A stretch of 64,000 bases of DNA, from assembly GCA_036924085.1 (NCBI GenBank), contig JAVGWX010000001.1:1840103-1904102 (forward strand), read 5' to 3'. Position 1 is the stretch's first letter; the number at the start of each line of letters is the position of its first letter. The DNA is from Ariolimax columbianus. Its lineage: Eukaryota; Mollusca; Gastropoda; Stylommatophora; Arionidae. Of this stretch, positions 11,091-22,780 are shown piece after piece. The translations under genes and the position numbers were made by a program. The notes under the pieces are model-generated. The model saw nothing but the letters and a program-made list of their open reading frames with translations. It searched no databases and was not told where the DNA came from.

Positions 11091-12290
11091 GTCTCTCTCT
11101 CTCTCTCTCTCTTTCTCGCTTTCTCTCTCTCTCTTCTCTCTCGCTTTATCTCTCTCTCTCTTTCTCGCTTTCTCTCTCTCTTCTCTTTTGCTTTATCTCT
11201 CTCTCTCTCGCTCTCTCTCTTTCTCGCTTTCTCTCTCTATTCTCTCTCGCTTTATTTCTCTCTCTCTATCTCTCGCTCTCTCTCTTTCTCGCTTTCTCTC
11301 TCTCTTCTCTCTCGCTTTATCTCTCTCCCTCGCTCTCTCTCTTTCTCGCTTTCTCTCTCTCTTCTCTTTTGCTTTATCTCTCTCTCTCTCGCTCTCTCTC
11401 TTTCTCGCTTTCTCTCTCTATTCTCTCTCGCTTTATTTCTCTCTCTCTATCTCTCGCTCTCTCTCTTTCTCGCTTTCTTTCTCTCTTCTCTCTCGCTTTA
11501 TCTCTATCTCTCTTTCTCGCTTTCTCTCTCGCTTTATCTCTATCTCTCTCTCGCTCTCTCTCTTTCTCGCTTTCTCTCTCTCCCTCTCTCACCTCGCTTT
11601 ATCTCTCTATTTCTCTCTCTCTCTCTCTTTCTCGCTTTCTCTCCCTCTTCTCTCTCGCTTTATCTCTCTCTCTCTTTCTCGCTTTCTCTCTCTATTCTCT
11701 ATCGCTTTATTTCTCTCTCTCTATCTCTCGCTCTCTCTCTTTCTCGCTTTCTCTCTCTCTTCTCTCTCGCTTTATCTCTATCTCTCTTTCTCGCTTTCTC
11801 TCTCGCTTTATCTCTATCTCTCTCTCGCTCTCTCTCTTTCTCGCTTTCTCTCTCTCCCTCTCTCACCTCGCTTTATCTCTCTATTTCTCTCTGTCTCTCT
11901 CTTTCTCGCTTTCTCTCTCTCTTCTCTCTCGCTTTATCTCTCTCTCTCTTTCTCGCTTTCTCTCTCTCCTTCTCTCTCTCTCGCTGTATCTCTCGCTTTC
12001 TCTCCCTCCCTCTCTCTCTCGCTGTATCTCTCGCTTTTTCTCTCTCTTTCTCTCTCTCTCTCTTTCTCGCTTTCTCTCTCTCCCTCTCTCTCTCTCGCTA
12101 TATCTCTCGCTTTCTCTCTTCCTCTCTCGCTGTATCTCTCGCTTTCTCTCTCCCTCTCTCGCTGTATCTCTCGCTTTCTCTCTCCCTCTCTCTCTCTCGC
12201 CGTATCTCTCTCTTTCTCTCTCTCTTTCACTCTCTCTCTTTCTCCCTGTCTTTCTCTCTCTCTCCCACCTCTCTCCATTTCTCGCTCTTT
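11091..12290. repeat. polypyrimidine (CT-rich) compound array
   Basis: About 1.2 kb of nearly pure pyrimidine based on CTCTCTCTTTCTCGCTTT with periodic TCGCTTTATCTC blocks. Long Ser/Leu-rich plus frames and Arg/Glu-rich minus frames are read-through of low-complexity sequence. Confidence 0.97.
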
Positions 12291-12407
12291 GTGTGTATGT
12301 GTGTGTGTGTGTGTATGTGTGTGTGTATGTATGTGTGTGTGTATATATATGTGTGTGTGTGTGTGTATGTGCGGTTGCGTGTGTATGTGTGTGTGTGTGT
12401 GTATATA
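12291..12407. repeat. (GT)n-rich microsatellite
   Basis: TGTGTG runs interrupted by TATG and ATATAT, directly abutting the polypyrimidine tract. Confidence 0.93.
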
Positions 12408-12602
12408 ACTTCTGATATCTCAGAATCTTGAGTGATCCCCGCCCGTTTAATTAATTAAAGAGCGCTAACTCTCTAATCCCCGTCTCTATATTGACTTGTT
12501 CCGACCTCATGTTCTCATTAGTCGTCACTGTATGCTCTCCCTGATCCTACAGCTGTATTTAAAAGCTTAAAGCCAATTCAATAATCGTTTCCATCTTCAT
12601 CG

Positions 12603-12845
12603 TCTAGACTTGATAGTCTAGTTGTCTCTGTCCGATGTATCTAGATTTGATAATTCGTCTAGTTGTCTTTGTCCTATGTATCTAGACTTCATAGTCTTGT
12701 TGTCTCTGCCCTATGTATCTAGACTTCATAGTTTAGTTGTCTCTGCCCTATGTATCTAGACTTGATAGTAAGTCTAGTTGTCTCTGCCCTATGTATCTAG
12801 ATTCGGTAGATAGTACAGTTGTCTTTGTCCTATGTATCTGGAGAA
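12603..12845. repeat. imperfect 35-41-bp tandem repeat
   Basis: About six copies of TTGTCTCTGCCCTATGTATC followed by TAGACTTGATAG-type spacers of variable length. Confidence 0.85.
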
Positions 12846-12954
12846 ATAAATATCGTGTCCAGCTTTCTCTACCATGTCCGTTCAAACTGACAGTGACAAA
12901 CATAAAACTCAGTTTAGAAAAAGCAAGGAACCTTCTTCTTCTCATGGGTTCGTT

Positions 12955-13165
12955 CCCAATCTCCCGCTACCAAGCCCTGAACGTTCCCAATCTCCCGCTA
13001 CCAGGCCCTAAACGTTCCCTATCTCCCATTACCAGGCCCTGAACGTTCCCAATCTCCCGCTACCAGGATCTGAACGTTCCCTATCTCCCGCTAGCAAGTC
13101 CTGAACGTTCCCAATCTCCCGCTACCAGGTCCTGAACGTTCCCAATCTCCCGTTACCAAGCCAGG
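12955..13165. repeat. 31-bp minisatellite, about 7 copies
   Basis: The unit is built on CGTTCCCAATCTCCCGCTAC followed by CAGGCCCTGAA. Confidence 0.9.
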
Positions 13166-13214
13166 AACAGAGCTTTGCACGTAACATGAGTAACGGTAGC
13201 ATTATATGTCCAGA

Positions 13215-13650
13215 ATGGATGCCTGGTCTGTCCCTTACCTGAGCTGTCCAAGTGTCTGTCCCTTACCTGAGCTGTCCAGTGTCTGTCCCTTACCTGAGCT
13301 GTCCAGTGTCTGTCCATTACCTGAGCTGTCCACTGTCTGGTCTGTGCCTTACCTGAGCTGTCCAGTGTCTGGTCTGTCCTTTACTTGAGCTGTCCAGTGT
13401 CTGGTCTGTCCCTTACCTGAGCTCTGCAGTATCTGCTCTGTCCCTTACCTGAGCTGTCCAGCGTCTGGTCTGTCCCTTACCTGAGCTGTTCAGTGTCTGG
13501 CCTGTCCCTTACATGATCTGTTCAGTGTCTGGGCTGTCCCTTACATGATCTGTCCAGTGTCTGGTCTGTCCCTTACCTGATCTGTCCAGTGTCTGGTCTG
13601 TCCCTTACCTGAGCTGTCCAGTGTCTGGCCTGTCCCTTACCTGAGCTGTA
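13215..13650. repeat. about 32-bp minisatellite, about 14 copies
   Basis: The unit contains CTGTCCCTTACCTGAGCTGT then CCAGTGTCTGGT. Early copies lack the GGT step, so the period varies between about 26 and 32. Confidence 0.9.
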
Positions 13651-13654
13651 CAAA

Positions 13655-14000
13655 TCATTTTAAGACATTCATCAACATTGAAACAATTCTAGCACAAAAC
13701 TGACGAAATAACGGCAATGCATCAACGGAACATATTACTAACATTGCACTGAAACAACATGGATAATGCATTAACATAATATTACTAACCCACTAACAAA
13801 ACCCTGCCAGTCTTGTAATACACTGACGATGTTTTGACAACAATAACACTTACACAATATTGACACCCACTGACATAAGACTAACAGTACATCAACAATA
13901 TACTGACAATAGATTTACATAACACTGACACAATACAAACACAATACTGACGATACATTGATTCAACACTATCACAAATCTCTGTCAAAATACGTGGTCA
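13655..14000. repeat. degenerate CTGACA/ACAATA-rich repeat
   Basis: Loose recurrences of AACACTGACAATACATT-like words without a fixed period. This may be an old, eroded array. Confidence 0.5.
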
Positions 14001-14039
14001 TCCCTGCCAGGAGGTCTCTAAAACCATGAATATGAATGG

Positions 14040-14250
14040 TTCGGATACCGCGGTAGAACAGAATCAAATAACGAAACATTAATTACCCAAACAGGTCTTC
14101 ATCAGGGCAAACGAACAAAATGCATAAACTTACGCATCATAGACAGAAGATGAACCTTCAAGTAATAGTTTATTTGGACCGGTAGGAGACCATTTAGAAA
14201 TGGAAAAGCTGATCAGAAAAGCGCATGCAGTGGTAAAAGTGGAAGACCGA
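14040..14250 (-). mobile_element. possible Penelope-like terminal fragment
   Basis: Read on the minus strand, this stretch contains CCTGATGAAGACCTGTTTGG and further on TGTTCTACCGCGGTATCCGA. The same word order, CCTGATG-AG-CCT-TTGG then TGTTCT and GGTGCGGTATCTGACCAT, occurs after the stop of the Penelope-like element at 47690-47810. A GGTAGGAGAC word is also shared (14182 and 47841 region). No coding part is present. The family link is inference from these shared words. Confidence 0.45.
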
Positions 14251-14394
14251 ATCAGGTGATAGAGGTCAAAGACACTTCTATATCGATATGGATATCAATA
14301 AAACACAGGAATGTTATAACAGGGGAAAGAGAGGCTGGGAGGAAAGGTTGGAGAAAATACAGCCTAGATGAAGGTGAGGATATACTTCCTAGTA

Positions 14395-15000
14395 GGTGAG
14401 GAAATAAAGCATAGATGGTGAGGAAATAAAGCATAGACGGAGATGAGGAAATAAAGCATAGATGGAGGTGAGAAAATAAAGTCTAGATGGTGAGGAAAAA
14501 ATCCTAGATGGTGAGGAAATAGTCTAGGTGAAGGTGAGGAAATAAAGCATAGATGGTGAGGAAATAAAGCATAGACGGAGATGAGGAAATAAAGCCTAGA
14601 TGGTGAGGAAATAAAGCATAGATGGTGAGGAAATAAAGCCTAGATGGTGAGGAAATAAAGCATAGACGGAGAGGAATTGAAGTCTAGATGGTGAGGAAAT
14701 AAAGCATAGATGGTGAGGAAATAAAGCATAGATGGTGAGGAAATAAAGCATAGACGGAAATGAGGAAATAAAGCCTAGATGGTGAGGAAATAAAGCATAG
14801 ATGGTGAGGAAATAAAGCCTAGATGGTGAGGAAATAAAGCATAGATGGTGAGGAAATAAAGCATAGACGGAGATGAGGAAATAAAGCATAGATGGTGAGG
14901 AAATAAAGCATAGATGGTGAGGAAATAAAGCCTAGATGGTGAGGAAATAAAGCCTACGAGTAAATAAAGCCTAGATGGTGAGGAATTGAAGTCTAGATGA
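14395..15000. repeat. 22-bp minisatellite, about 27 copies
   Basis: GATGGTGAGGAAATAAAGCA or GCCT variants repeat at 22 bases with CGGAGATGAGG interruptions. Confidence 0.93.
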
Positions 15001-15149
15001 AGGTATGGAGAGCGATGAATCCTTGCTGCTAGTGACAGCTCATGAAAGAGGCTTGTCGCTTCTGCAGCTTGAATCTATGCTGATCATTAATTGGTCCTTT
15101 TATGCCCATCCATTGAAATGGTTGGAAATCGGGGAATAAGAGTTGTTGA

Positions 15150-16445
15150 AGATGTCGTTAAGGCGTTACCAGACGCCCGCAGTGATTGTCAACCTGAACT
15201 CAACGTTGTATTCCATGTCCTGTTGTGAGTATAACAGTTCCAGCTGGAGGATGGGCGCTAAGGGCACAGGTGATGGGGCCTGCGAATCTGTGAACAAAAG
15301 GTTACCTGAATGTGTGCCAAGGTCACTCACCGTATCGACACTAAGTCGATAAAGGAAACGAGGGGCTAGGAGGGAAGAATGTGTCTAGTATAGGTGGGGG
15401 TTTGGAGCTAACCACTCTGACATTCCGTTTTAGCGTAGTGAGGAGTTGGTGACAGTCAGAAGCCGTCACGGCCTGTTTCGACATTTAGAGTGACAGGTAT
15501 TCGAAATTATTTGTCTAATACCTATTTGGAGGTAGATTCAAATTAGAGTGAAGGCTAGTCAGACAATCAACAGAAGTCCGTTGGACAGCCATGATTTTGT
15601 TCGAGACTATAAAATACTCGGCAAAAATGAACTTAGCAGACTGGTCGGGACAGAGATAAATGAGATACTAGCTAGCAGGCTGACTATAAGTTTCTGAGGG
15701 ATAGAATGAGTTTCAGGGTGACTGAACCAACATACACGTTCAAGTTTCGGCCAGCCGCTCTATAAGTGTGTGTGTTGGACACCCTGTGATTAGGAGAAAT
15801 CCCAATGTGTATCGTACGTGTAGGACACCGATTGAACGATGTGTTTTCTGAAGTACGTGTATGCACAGAACGGCTGATGTGTGACCACTAGTGAGTACGC
15901 GATGATTCCGACTATAAGTGACGTGATCTAACTTCATATGAACGCACATATCACCTGAGCATACGTGAATAGATGAATGTGGTTGCAGAGATCACCTGAG
16001 CATACGTGAATAGATGAATGTGGTTGTATAGATCACCTGAGCATACGTGAATAGATGAATGTGGTTGTATAGATCACCTGACTGAAGAGATCTGAGTGTG
16101 GAAGAATGTACATAATGACGGAGTAACGTGAAGACGAGTTTGTGAGAGTGTGTTGAGTGTGTTGAGGGTGCAGAACAAGGGAGGGGATGGTAGCGGCTAG
16201 AACTGGGTTAGGTTGTATGGAGGAAATATTCAAAATCTATTTCTTAAAACTTCCGCTGTAATTCAATTTATGTATAGAAAAAACAAAAACAGACACCTGA
16301 CTAAATAATCCTTTTTTCTAATATTGTTTTTGTTGATATTTGCCACATTTTGTTGGAGAGTGTTGTTTGTGTTATTGACTGTATGTAGTTGTGTCGTGGT
16401 GTGGGTACACGTTGTAACACTTTAGTTAAGCTAGCCACAATGTGG
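15150..16445 (+). mobile_element. R1 repeat copy 1 (LTR-like, non-coding)
   Basis: R1 is my label for a long non-coding interspersed sequence found four times here. Copy 1 shares ordered blocks with 35390-36600: GAAGAATGTGTCTGGTACAGG-like, GAGACTATAAAATACT (TATA-like at 15609-15615), GGACACCCTGTGA, GACGAGTTTGTGAGAGTGTG and AATATTCAAAA. A TATA-like box with no ORF makes a solo LTR one explanation, but I could not fix the ends or a target duplication. Confidence 0.6.
15952..16075 (+). repeat. 41-bp x3 array inside R1 copy 1
   Basis: ATCACCTGAGCATACGTGAA repeats every 41 bases (15951, 15992, 16033). R1 copy 2 has this segment only once, near 17380-17410. Confidence 0.88.
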
Positions 16446-16504
16446 AAACGCCGTACGATGCCACGTAATCTATTTTGTTCCTAGGATTAGTTTTATAGTT
16501 ATGT

Positions 16505-17030
16505 GTGTAGCTTGGAGTAAGATAGTAGCTAGGAGTAAGGTAGTAGATAGGAGTGAGGTAGTAGCTAGGAGTGAGGTAGTAGCTAGGACTGAGGTAGTAG
16601 CTAGGAGTAAGGTAGTAGCTAGGAGTAAGATAGTAGCTAGGAGTAAGGTAGTAGCTAGGAGTGAGGTAGTAGCTAGGAGTGAGGTAGTAGCTAGGACTGA
16701 GGTAGTAGCTAGGACTGAGGTAGTAGCTAGGAGTAAGGTAGTAGCTAGGAGTGAGGTAGTAGCTAGGAGTGAGGTAGTAGCTAGGAGTGAGGTAGTAGCT
16801 AGCAGGCTGAGGTAGTAGCTAGGACTGAGGTAGTAGCTAGGAGTAAGGTAGTAGCTAGGAGTGAGGTAGTAGCTAGGAGTGAGGTAGTAGCTAGGAGTGA
16901 GGTAGTAGCTAGGACTGAGGTAGTAGCTAGGAGTAAGGTAGTAGCTGGGGGGAGTAAGGTAGTAGGTAGGAGTAAGGTAGTAGCTAGGAGTGAGGTAGTA
17001 GCTAGGGTTAAGTTAGTAGCTAGCAGGCTG
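16505..17030 (+). repeat. 18-bp minisatellite at R1 copy 2
   Basis: About 29 copies of GTAGCTAGGAGTGAGGTA with GACTGAGG and GAGTAAGG variants. The array ends at GTAGCTAGCAGGCTGACTAG, and copy 1 has the single-copy counterpart CTAGCTAGCAGGCTGACTA (15671 region). The unit is therefore derived from R1. Confidence 0.92.
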
Positions 17031-17790
17031 ACTAGCAGATCGATTGAAAGGCTGCTACTAGCTAGCAGTCTTCATGGCATTTTGTGAGTGATAGAATGAA
17101 CTGCAGGGTGACTGAACCAGCATACGCCTCCGAGTATTGGCCAGTCGCTCTATTAGTGTGTGTGCTGGACACCCTGTGACTAGAAGAGATCTGAATGTCT
17201 GTAAGATTGTGCAGGACACGGAGTGAACCACGTGTGTTCTGAAGTATGTGAATGCACAGATCCACTGAGTGTGTCACCATAAGTGAATGTATGATACCGA
17301 CTAGAAGGACGTGATCGAAGTATATGTAAATGCATAGATCGCCAGATGTTAATCGATCTGATAGTAAATGTCAATTGGAAGTATATGTGAATGTAGAGAT
17401 CACCTGTCTGATGGGATCTGAATGTGAAAGTGTGCACAAAACGGCAGAGTACAGAATACGATCGTGAAGACGAGTTTGTGAGAGTGTGTTAAGTGTGCAG
17501 AGAAAAAAAGAGGGGGGGGGGGGGGAGGAAGTGTAGCGGATAGAACTGAGTTGTATTAATTTGGGGGAAATATTCAAAAGCTGTTCTTAAATCCTCCGCT
17601 GTAGTTAATATTTACGTTAATATATATAGCATTTGATCATATAGTTTAGATGTATTTTGTTCTCTTTAATAATATTGTTTCTGTGAGCTATTTGTTATTA
17701 AATATAGACCATTTGACATGACGAGTGTTTACTGAATTACCTGTAACTGTGTCGTGGATACCTGTTCTAACATTCTAGATAACAACCGTC
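17030..17790 (+). mobile_element. R1 repeat copy 2 (5' part replaced by array)
   Basis: This copy is collinear with the second half of copies 1 and 3: GGCTGCTACTA, GACTGAACCAGCATACGCCT, GTGTGTGCTGGACACCCTGT, GACGAGTTTGTGAGAGTGTG, the AATATTCAAAAG block and a closing TAACATTCTA. The first half is absent or replaced by the 18-bp array. Confidence 0.6.
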
Positions 17791-18009
17791 AGCAAAACCT
17801 GGGCTCTGTCACACATCTCATTGTGGTTCGAGTGACCAGTATATCTCTGAGGATGATAAGCAGCTTAACTGTGAAGAGGCCTTTCGTTGCCACTCCTTCC
17901 ATCCCACCTGTGGTAGGGCTTCCCCTGCCATCTGTTCGGTCATGTGTCCGTTATCTGCTGTTTCAGATGGAGAGGTTTTAGGCGCATCGTAGGTGTCGTT
18001 CTTATTTCT

Positions 18010-18665
18010 GTTCTGAGCCACACCTACCTGAACCACACCTACCTGAACCACACCTACCTGAACCACACCTACCTGAGCCACACCTACCTGAGTCCCACCT
18101 ATCTGAATCACACCTACCTAAACCACACCTACCCGAGTCCCACCTATCTGAATCAAACCTACCTAAACCACACCTACCCGAGTCACACCTATCTGAACCA
18201 CACCTACCTGAACCACACCTACCTGAACCACACCTACCTGAGTCACACCTATCTGAACCACACCTGCATTAACCACACCTACATTAACCACACCTACCTG
18301 AACTACACCTACCTGAACCACACCTACCTGAACCACGCCTACCTGAACCACACCTATCTGAGCCACGCCTACCTGAACCAAGTCTACCTGAACCACACCT
18401 ACCTGAACCACACCCACCTGAACAACACCTACCTGAACCACACCTACCTGAGCCACACCCACCTGAACGACACCTACCTGAACCACACCTACCTGAACTA
18501 CACCTACCTGAACCAAACCTACCTGAACCACACCTACCTGAACCACACCTACCTGAACCACACCTACCTGAACCAAATCTACCTGAACTACACCTACCTG
18601 AACCACACCTACCTGAACTACACCTACCTGAACCACACCTACCTGAACCACATTTAACTGAACCA
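18010..18665. repeat. 15-bp minisatellite (CACACCTACCTGAAC)
   Basis: About 43 copies of CACACCTACCTGAAC with TATCTGA and AACTACA variants. Both strands are open because the period is 15. This is not a protein. Confidence 0.95.
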
Positions 18666-19105
18666 AACGTACCTGAGCTGCACCTATCGGGGTTTCTATA
18701 CATTTTATTTTAATCCACAGTACTGCCACAGCCTCGCCTTTCTTGTTATCTGTACGACTCTGACATGGCCAACTCTACATGAACTTGAAGACACACCTAG
18801 ACTATTGCAGTTATTAAGATTTCTCTCCTCAGCTACACGCAGAGGTCATGACCCTCACAAACATGTCTCACGTTCTCACCTGGACGCTTGTAACGGTGCT
18901 GATGTCTCCCAACTTGTCGAGTGGAGAACAATCTGGTCTGTGTAGAAACATGCCTGGCAGTAACAGAGATGCCGCCTATCTGACAGGGCTCTACTGTCAG
19001 CTCACACTAACTATAGGGCAGATGTAGGCGCACAGCAGACGTAAATGGTAGGAGCTTTAGTAAAATAACCTTAAGTGTACTAGACTAGAGCGGCATATTT
19101 TATAC
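18666..19105. other. no gene recognised
   Basis: Unique sequence between two minisatellites, with short frames only. Confidence 0.4.
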
Positions 19106-19109
19106 AGGG

Positions 19110-19850
19110 GTAGTGGGGGATTGGGAGAGGGGGGTTGTGAGAGGGGGATTGTGAGAGGGGGGTTGTGAGAGGGGGGTTGTGAGAGGGGGGTTGTGAGAGG
19201 GAGATTGTGAGAGGAGGGTTGTGAGAGGGGGGTTGGGAGAGGAGAGTTGGGAGAGGGGAGTTGGGAGAGGGGGATTGGGAGAGGGGAGTTGGGAGAGGGG
19301 AGATGAGAGAGGGGGATTGGGAGAGGGGGGTTGTGAGAGGGGGGTTGTGAGAGGGGGGTTGTGAGAGGGAGGTTGTGATAAGAGGGTTGTGAGAGGGGGG
19401 TTGTGAGAGGGGGATTGTGAGAGGGAGATTGTGAGAGGAGGGTTGTGAGAGGGGGGTTGGGAGAGGAGAGTTGGGAGAGGGGAGTTGGGAGAGGGGGATT
19501 GGGAGAGGGGAGTTGGGAGAGGGGAGATGAGAGAGGGGGATTGGGGTTTGGAGAGGTCGGTTGTAAGAGGGGGGAAAGGGAGAGGGGGGATTGGGAGAGG
19601 GGGATTGGGAGAGGGGGGTTGTGAGATAAGGGTTGGGAGAGGGGGAAGGAGAGGGGAGTTGGGAGAGGGAAATTGGGAGAGGCGATTTCTGAGAGGGAGA
19701 TTGATACAGGGGGGATTGAGAGAAGGGGGATTGGGAGAAGGGAGATTGAGAGAGGGGGGAATGGGAGAGGGGATGTGAGAGGGGGGATTTGGAGAGGGGG
19801 ATTGGGAGAAGGGAGATTGAGAGAGGGGGAAATGGGAGAGAGGGATACTA
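19110..19850. repeat. G-rich 15-16-bp minisatellite
   Basis: Units such as GAGAGGGGGGTTGTGA and GAGAGGGGAGTTGGGA. A roughly 270-base block appears duplicated: the GATTGTGAGAGGAGGGTTGT to GGGGAGATGAGAGAGGGGGA succession occurs near 19203 and again near 19428. The regular runs of G could form quadruplexes. Confidence 0.93.
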
Positions 19851-19899
19851 CTACATCACTCTAACACAATATCACTGCCGTTATGTCACTCAGCGACCT

Positions 19900-20240
19900 A
19901 CCTCTAGATCACTCTACCACTGTACTACTCCACCACAACATCACTCTACCACAACATCACTCCACCACAACATCACTCTACCACTCCTTCCCTTTGCCAG
20001 TTCCCCACTCTACCACTCTTTCCATTTGCCAGTCCCCCACTCTACCACTCCTTCCCTTTGCCAGTCCACCACTCTGCCACTCCTTCACTTTGCCAGTCCC
20101 CCACTCTAAACCTCCTTCCCTTTGCCAGTCCCCTACTCTAAACCTCCTTCCCTTTGCCAGTCCCCTACTCTAAACCTCCTTCCCTTTTGCCAGTCCCCTA
20201 CTCTACCACTCTTTCCCTTTGCCTGTCCCCTACTCTACAA
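19900..20240. repeat. compound array: ACATCACTCTACCAC then 30-bp unit
   Basis: A short CACCACAACATCACT stretch gives way to about eight copies of CTACCACTCCTTCCCTTTGC then CAGTCCCCA. The period is near 29-31. Confidence 0.88.
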
Positions 20241-20810
20241 CTCTTGTATCAAACATCAAGCTCTCAACATTTTGTTCTGTCGTCAGAAGCTCTCCCCGCT
20301 GTGAGAGAAAGCTTGATTCAAATTCCGTGACTCATTAAGTCGAGGGTACAAGAGGGCTGACGGTTTAAACCTCGACAAAGCTCCAATGAACTGATAAGCA
20401 AGCCGGCAGTGACGTAAACAAGAGACTACTGTCACAACAAATACTACATACAAGCTCCTTTAACTGTGCCAGCCCCCGTTCCTCCTGCTCCACCCGCCAG
20501 TCCTCTGCCCCTTCTCGGGCTCTCCCTCAGCTCTTGTGGTTAGTTCCCCGACATGCCAAGCGTTCACAATCCTCTTTTTTCTCTGCCCTTGCCTACCGCG
20601 CGTGCCTGTGTCCGGCACCCGAGGCCTTTCCGAGTGGAAACGTTTCAGTGTATCGTCTGTTAAAGCAATTCAAGAGTTGTATCCTAAACTTGAACATTTC
20701 TCATGGACTGCTATCAAATCACAAGTGTAAATATGGCTGAAGTTCTGGCATTCTGGGATATCTCATGTCAAACGGATAGTACAGACACCATGTCTTGAGA
20801 TTACAGGACG
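20241..20810. other. no gene recognised
   Basis: Unique sequence with overlapping short frames of about 65 codons that lack any recognisable motif. Confidence 0.4.
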
Positions 20811-20814
20811 TGTT

Positions 20815-21235
20815 TTAGATGATATCACATGTTTTAGATGATATCACATGTTCTAGATGATATCACATGTTCTAGATGATATCAAATGCTATAGATGATA
20901 TCAAATGTTTTAGATGATATCACATGTTCTAGATGATATCATATGTTCTAGATGATATCACATGTTCTAGATGATATCACATGTTCTAGATGATATCACA
21001 TGTTCTAGATGATATCACATGTTCTAGATGATATCACATGTTCTAGATAATATCAAATGTTTTAGATGATATCAAATGTTTAAGATGATATCACATGTTT
21101 TAGATGATATCACATGTTTTAGATGATATCACATGTTTTAGATGATATCAAATGTTTAAGATGATATCACATGTTTTAGATGATATCACATGTTTTAGAT
21201 GATATCACATGTTTTAGATGATATCACATGCTTGA
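20815..21235. repeat. 19-bp minisatellite with EcoRV palindrome
   Basis: About 22 copies of TCTAGATGATATCACATGT or its TTTTAGATGATATCACATG variant (period 19, for example 20946 and 20965). Each unit holds GATATC, so every copy carries a palindrome. Confidence 0.94.
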
Positions 21236-21474
21236 CTTATGCTTGAAAAAGCTCAATTAAGACAACGAATATCCTTTTAATGTTACAGACAAATCTGATA
21301 AATGATTACAATTAGTTTCCATATTAGTAGATATGTGCTTACATCTTCTCGAGTGAAGTGTGTTTTGTGAGTGTGCCATCTTGGAGAACATCGGTGCGTG
21401 CCAGGATCACGCGCATTTCAAGAGGAACCCGGATATCAAAGGTTAAAAGTGATATTTCCTCACTACCAAAAACA

Positions 21475-21583
21475 ATGGAACGGAAATATTTACATTCTGA
21501 AGGCACTTTACGGATTATGTTGCTAGTTGCAACATGGATTACAAGTTTCTATACCATGGCATCTGGTAAACTTGACGAAAGAG
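21475..21583 (+). CDS. possible first coding exon with signal peptide
   Basis: An ATG at 21475 with A at -3 and G at +4 opens a 36-codon frame: a short charged start (MERKYLHSEG), a hydrophobic stretch LRIMLLVATWITSFYT, then small residues (MASGK). It runs into GAG/GTAAAG, a plausible splice donor after 21583. A long GT array follows immediately and no matching downstream exon was found. This resembles a secreted-protein first exon, but chance is a real alternative. Confidence 0.22.
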
Positions 21584-21597
21584 GTAAAGCATTTACT

Positions 21598-22780
21598 GTG
21601 TCTGTGTGTTTGAGTGTGTGTGTGTCCGTGCGTGTGTCCGTGCGTGCGTGTGACTGTGTGTGTGTGTTTGAGAATGTGTGTGAGCTTGTGTGTATGTGAG
21701 TGTGGGTGCATGTGTGTGCGTGTGTATGTGCGGTGCGTGTGTGGTGTGTGTGTGTAGGAGTGTGAGTGTGTGTGTGCGGGTGTGTGTATGAGTGTGCGTG
21801 TGTGTTTGGTATGTGTGTTTGAGGGTGTGTGTATGTGGTATGTGGGTGTATGTGTGTGAGAGTGTGTGTGAAAGTGTTTGTATGTGGTGTGTCCGTGTAT
21901 GTGTGTGAGTGTGTGTGCGTGTATGAGTGAGAGAGTGTGTGTATGTATGTGTGTGTGTGTGATAGTAAGTGTTTATGTATGTGTGTGTGTGATAGTGAGT
22001 GTTTATGTGTGTGTGTGAGAGTGTGTGTATGTGGATATATGTGTGGGGTGTTTGCGTGTGTGCGTGTATGTGTGTGTGTGTATGTGTTTGTGTGTGTGAG
22101 AGTTTGTATGTGGTGTGTCCGTGTATGTTTGTGAGTGTGTGTGCGTGTATGACTGAGAGAGTCTGTGTATGCGTGTGTGTGAGTGTGTGTATATGTATAT
22201 GTGATAGTGAGTGTGTATGTGTTTGTGTGTGTGCGTGTATGTGTTTGTGTGTATGTGTTTGTGTGTGTGAGAGTGTTTGTATGTGGTGTGTCCGTGTATG
22301 TGTGTGTGGTGTGTGGTGTGTGCGTATGTGCGTGTATGAGTGAGAGAGTGTGTTTATGTGTGTGTATATGCGTGTGTGTGAGTGTGTGTATGTGTGTGTG
22401 ATAGTATGTGTGTATGTGTGTATGTATGTGTGTGCGATAGTGAGTGTGTATGTGTGTGTGTGAGAGAGAGTGTGTGTATCTAGCGTGTATATGTGAGTGT
22501 GGGATGTTTGCGTGTGTGCATGTATATGTGTGTGTGTATATGTGTGTATGTGAGAGTGTGTGTATGTGTGTGCGTGTGTGAGATGTTTGTATGTGTGTGT
22601 ATGGGTGCGTATGTGAGAGTGTGTGTATGTTTGTGTATGTGTGTGTATGGGTGCGTATGGGTGTGTATGGGTGCGTATGTGTGTGTATGGGTGCGTATGT
22701 GAGAGTGCGTGAATGTGCCTGCGTGTGTGAGAGTGTATGTATGTGTGTGTGTGTGTGTTTGTGTGTTTGTGTGTGCGTGT
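21598..22780. repeat. GT-rich compound microsatellite/minisatellite
   Basis: About 1.2 kb of TGTGTGTATGTG-type sequence with repeated GAGAGTGTGTGTATG and GTGGTGTGTCCGTGTATGTG blocks. The long minus frame of Thr and His is read-through. Confidence 0.96.

Noticed and set aside
11078..12415. Ser/Leu-rich plus frames over 430 codons
   Set aside because: Translation of a polypyrimidine tract. Two frames are equally open and no signal or domain is present.
14040..14140. Functional hammerhead ribozyme
   Set aside because: The CTGATGA box is present, but the expected GAAA position is disrupted (GGGTAATTAA). I keep it only as a Penelope-type fragment.
17944..18729. TYLNH and VGVVQ repeat proteins on opposite strands
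   Set aside because: The 15-bp array is open on both strands; no unique N- or C-terminal domain.
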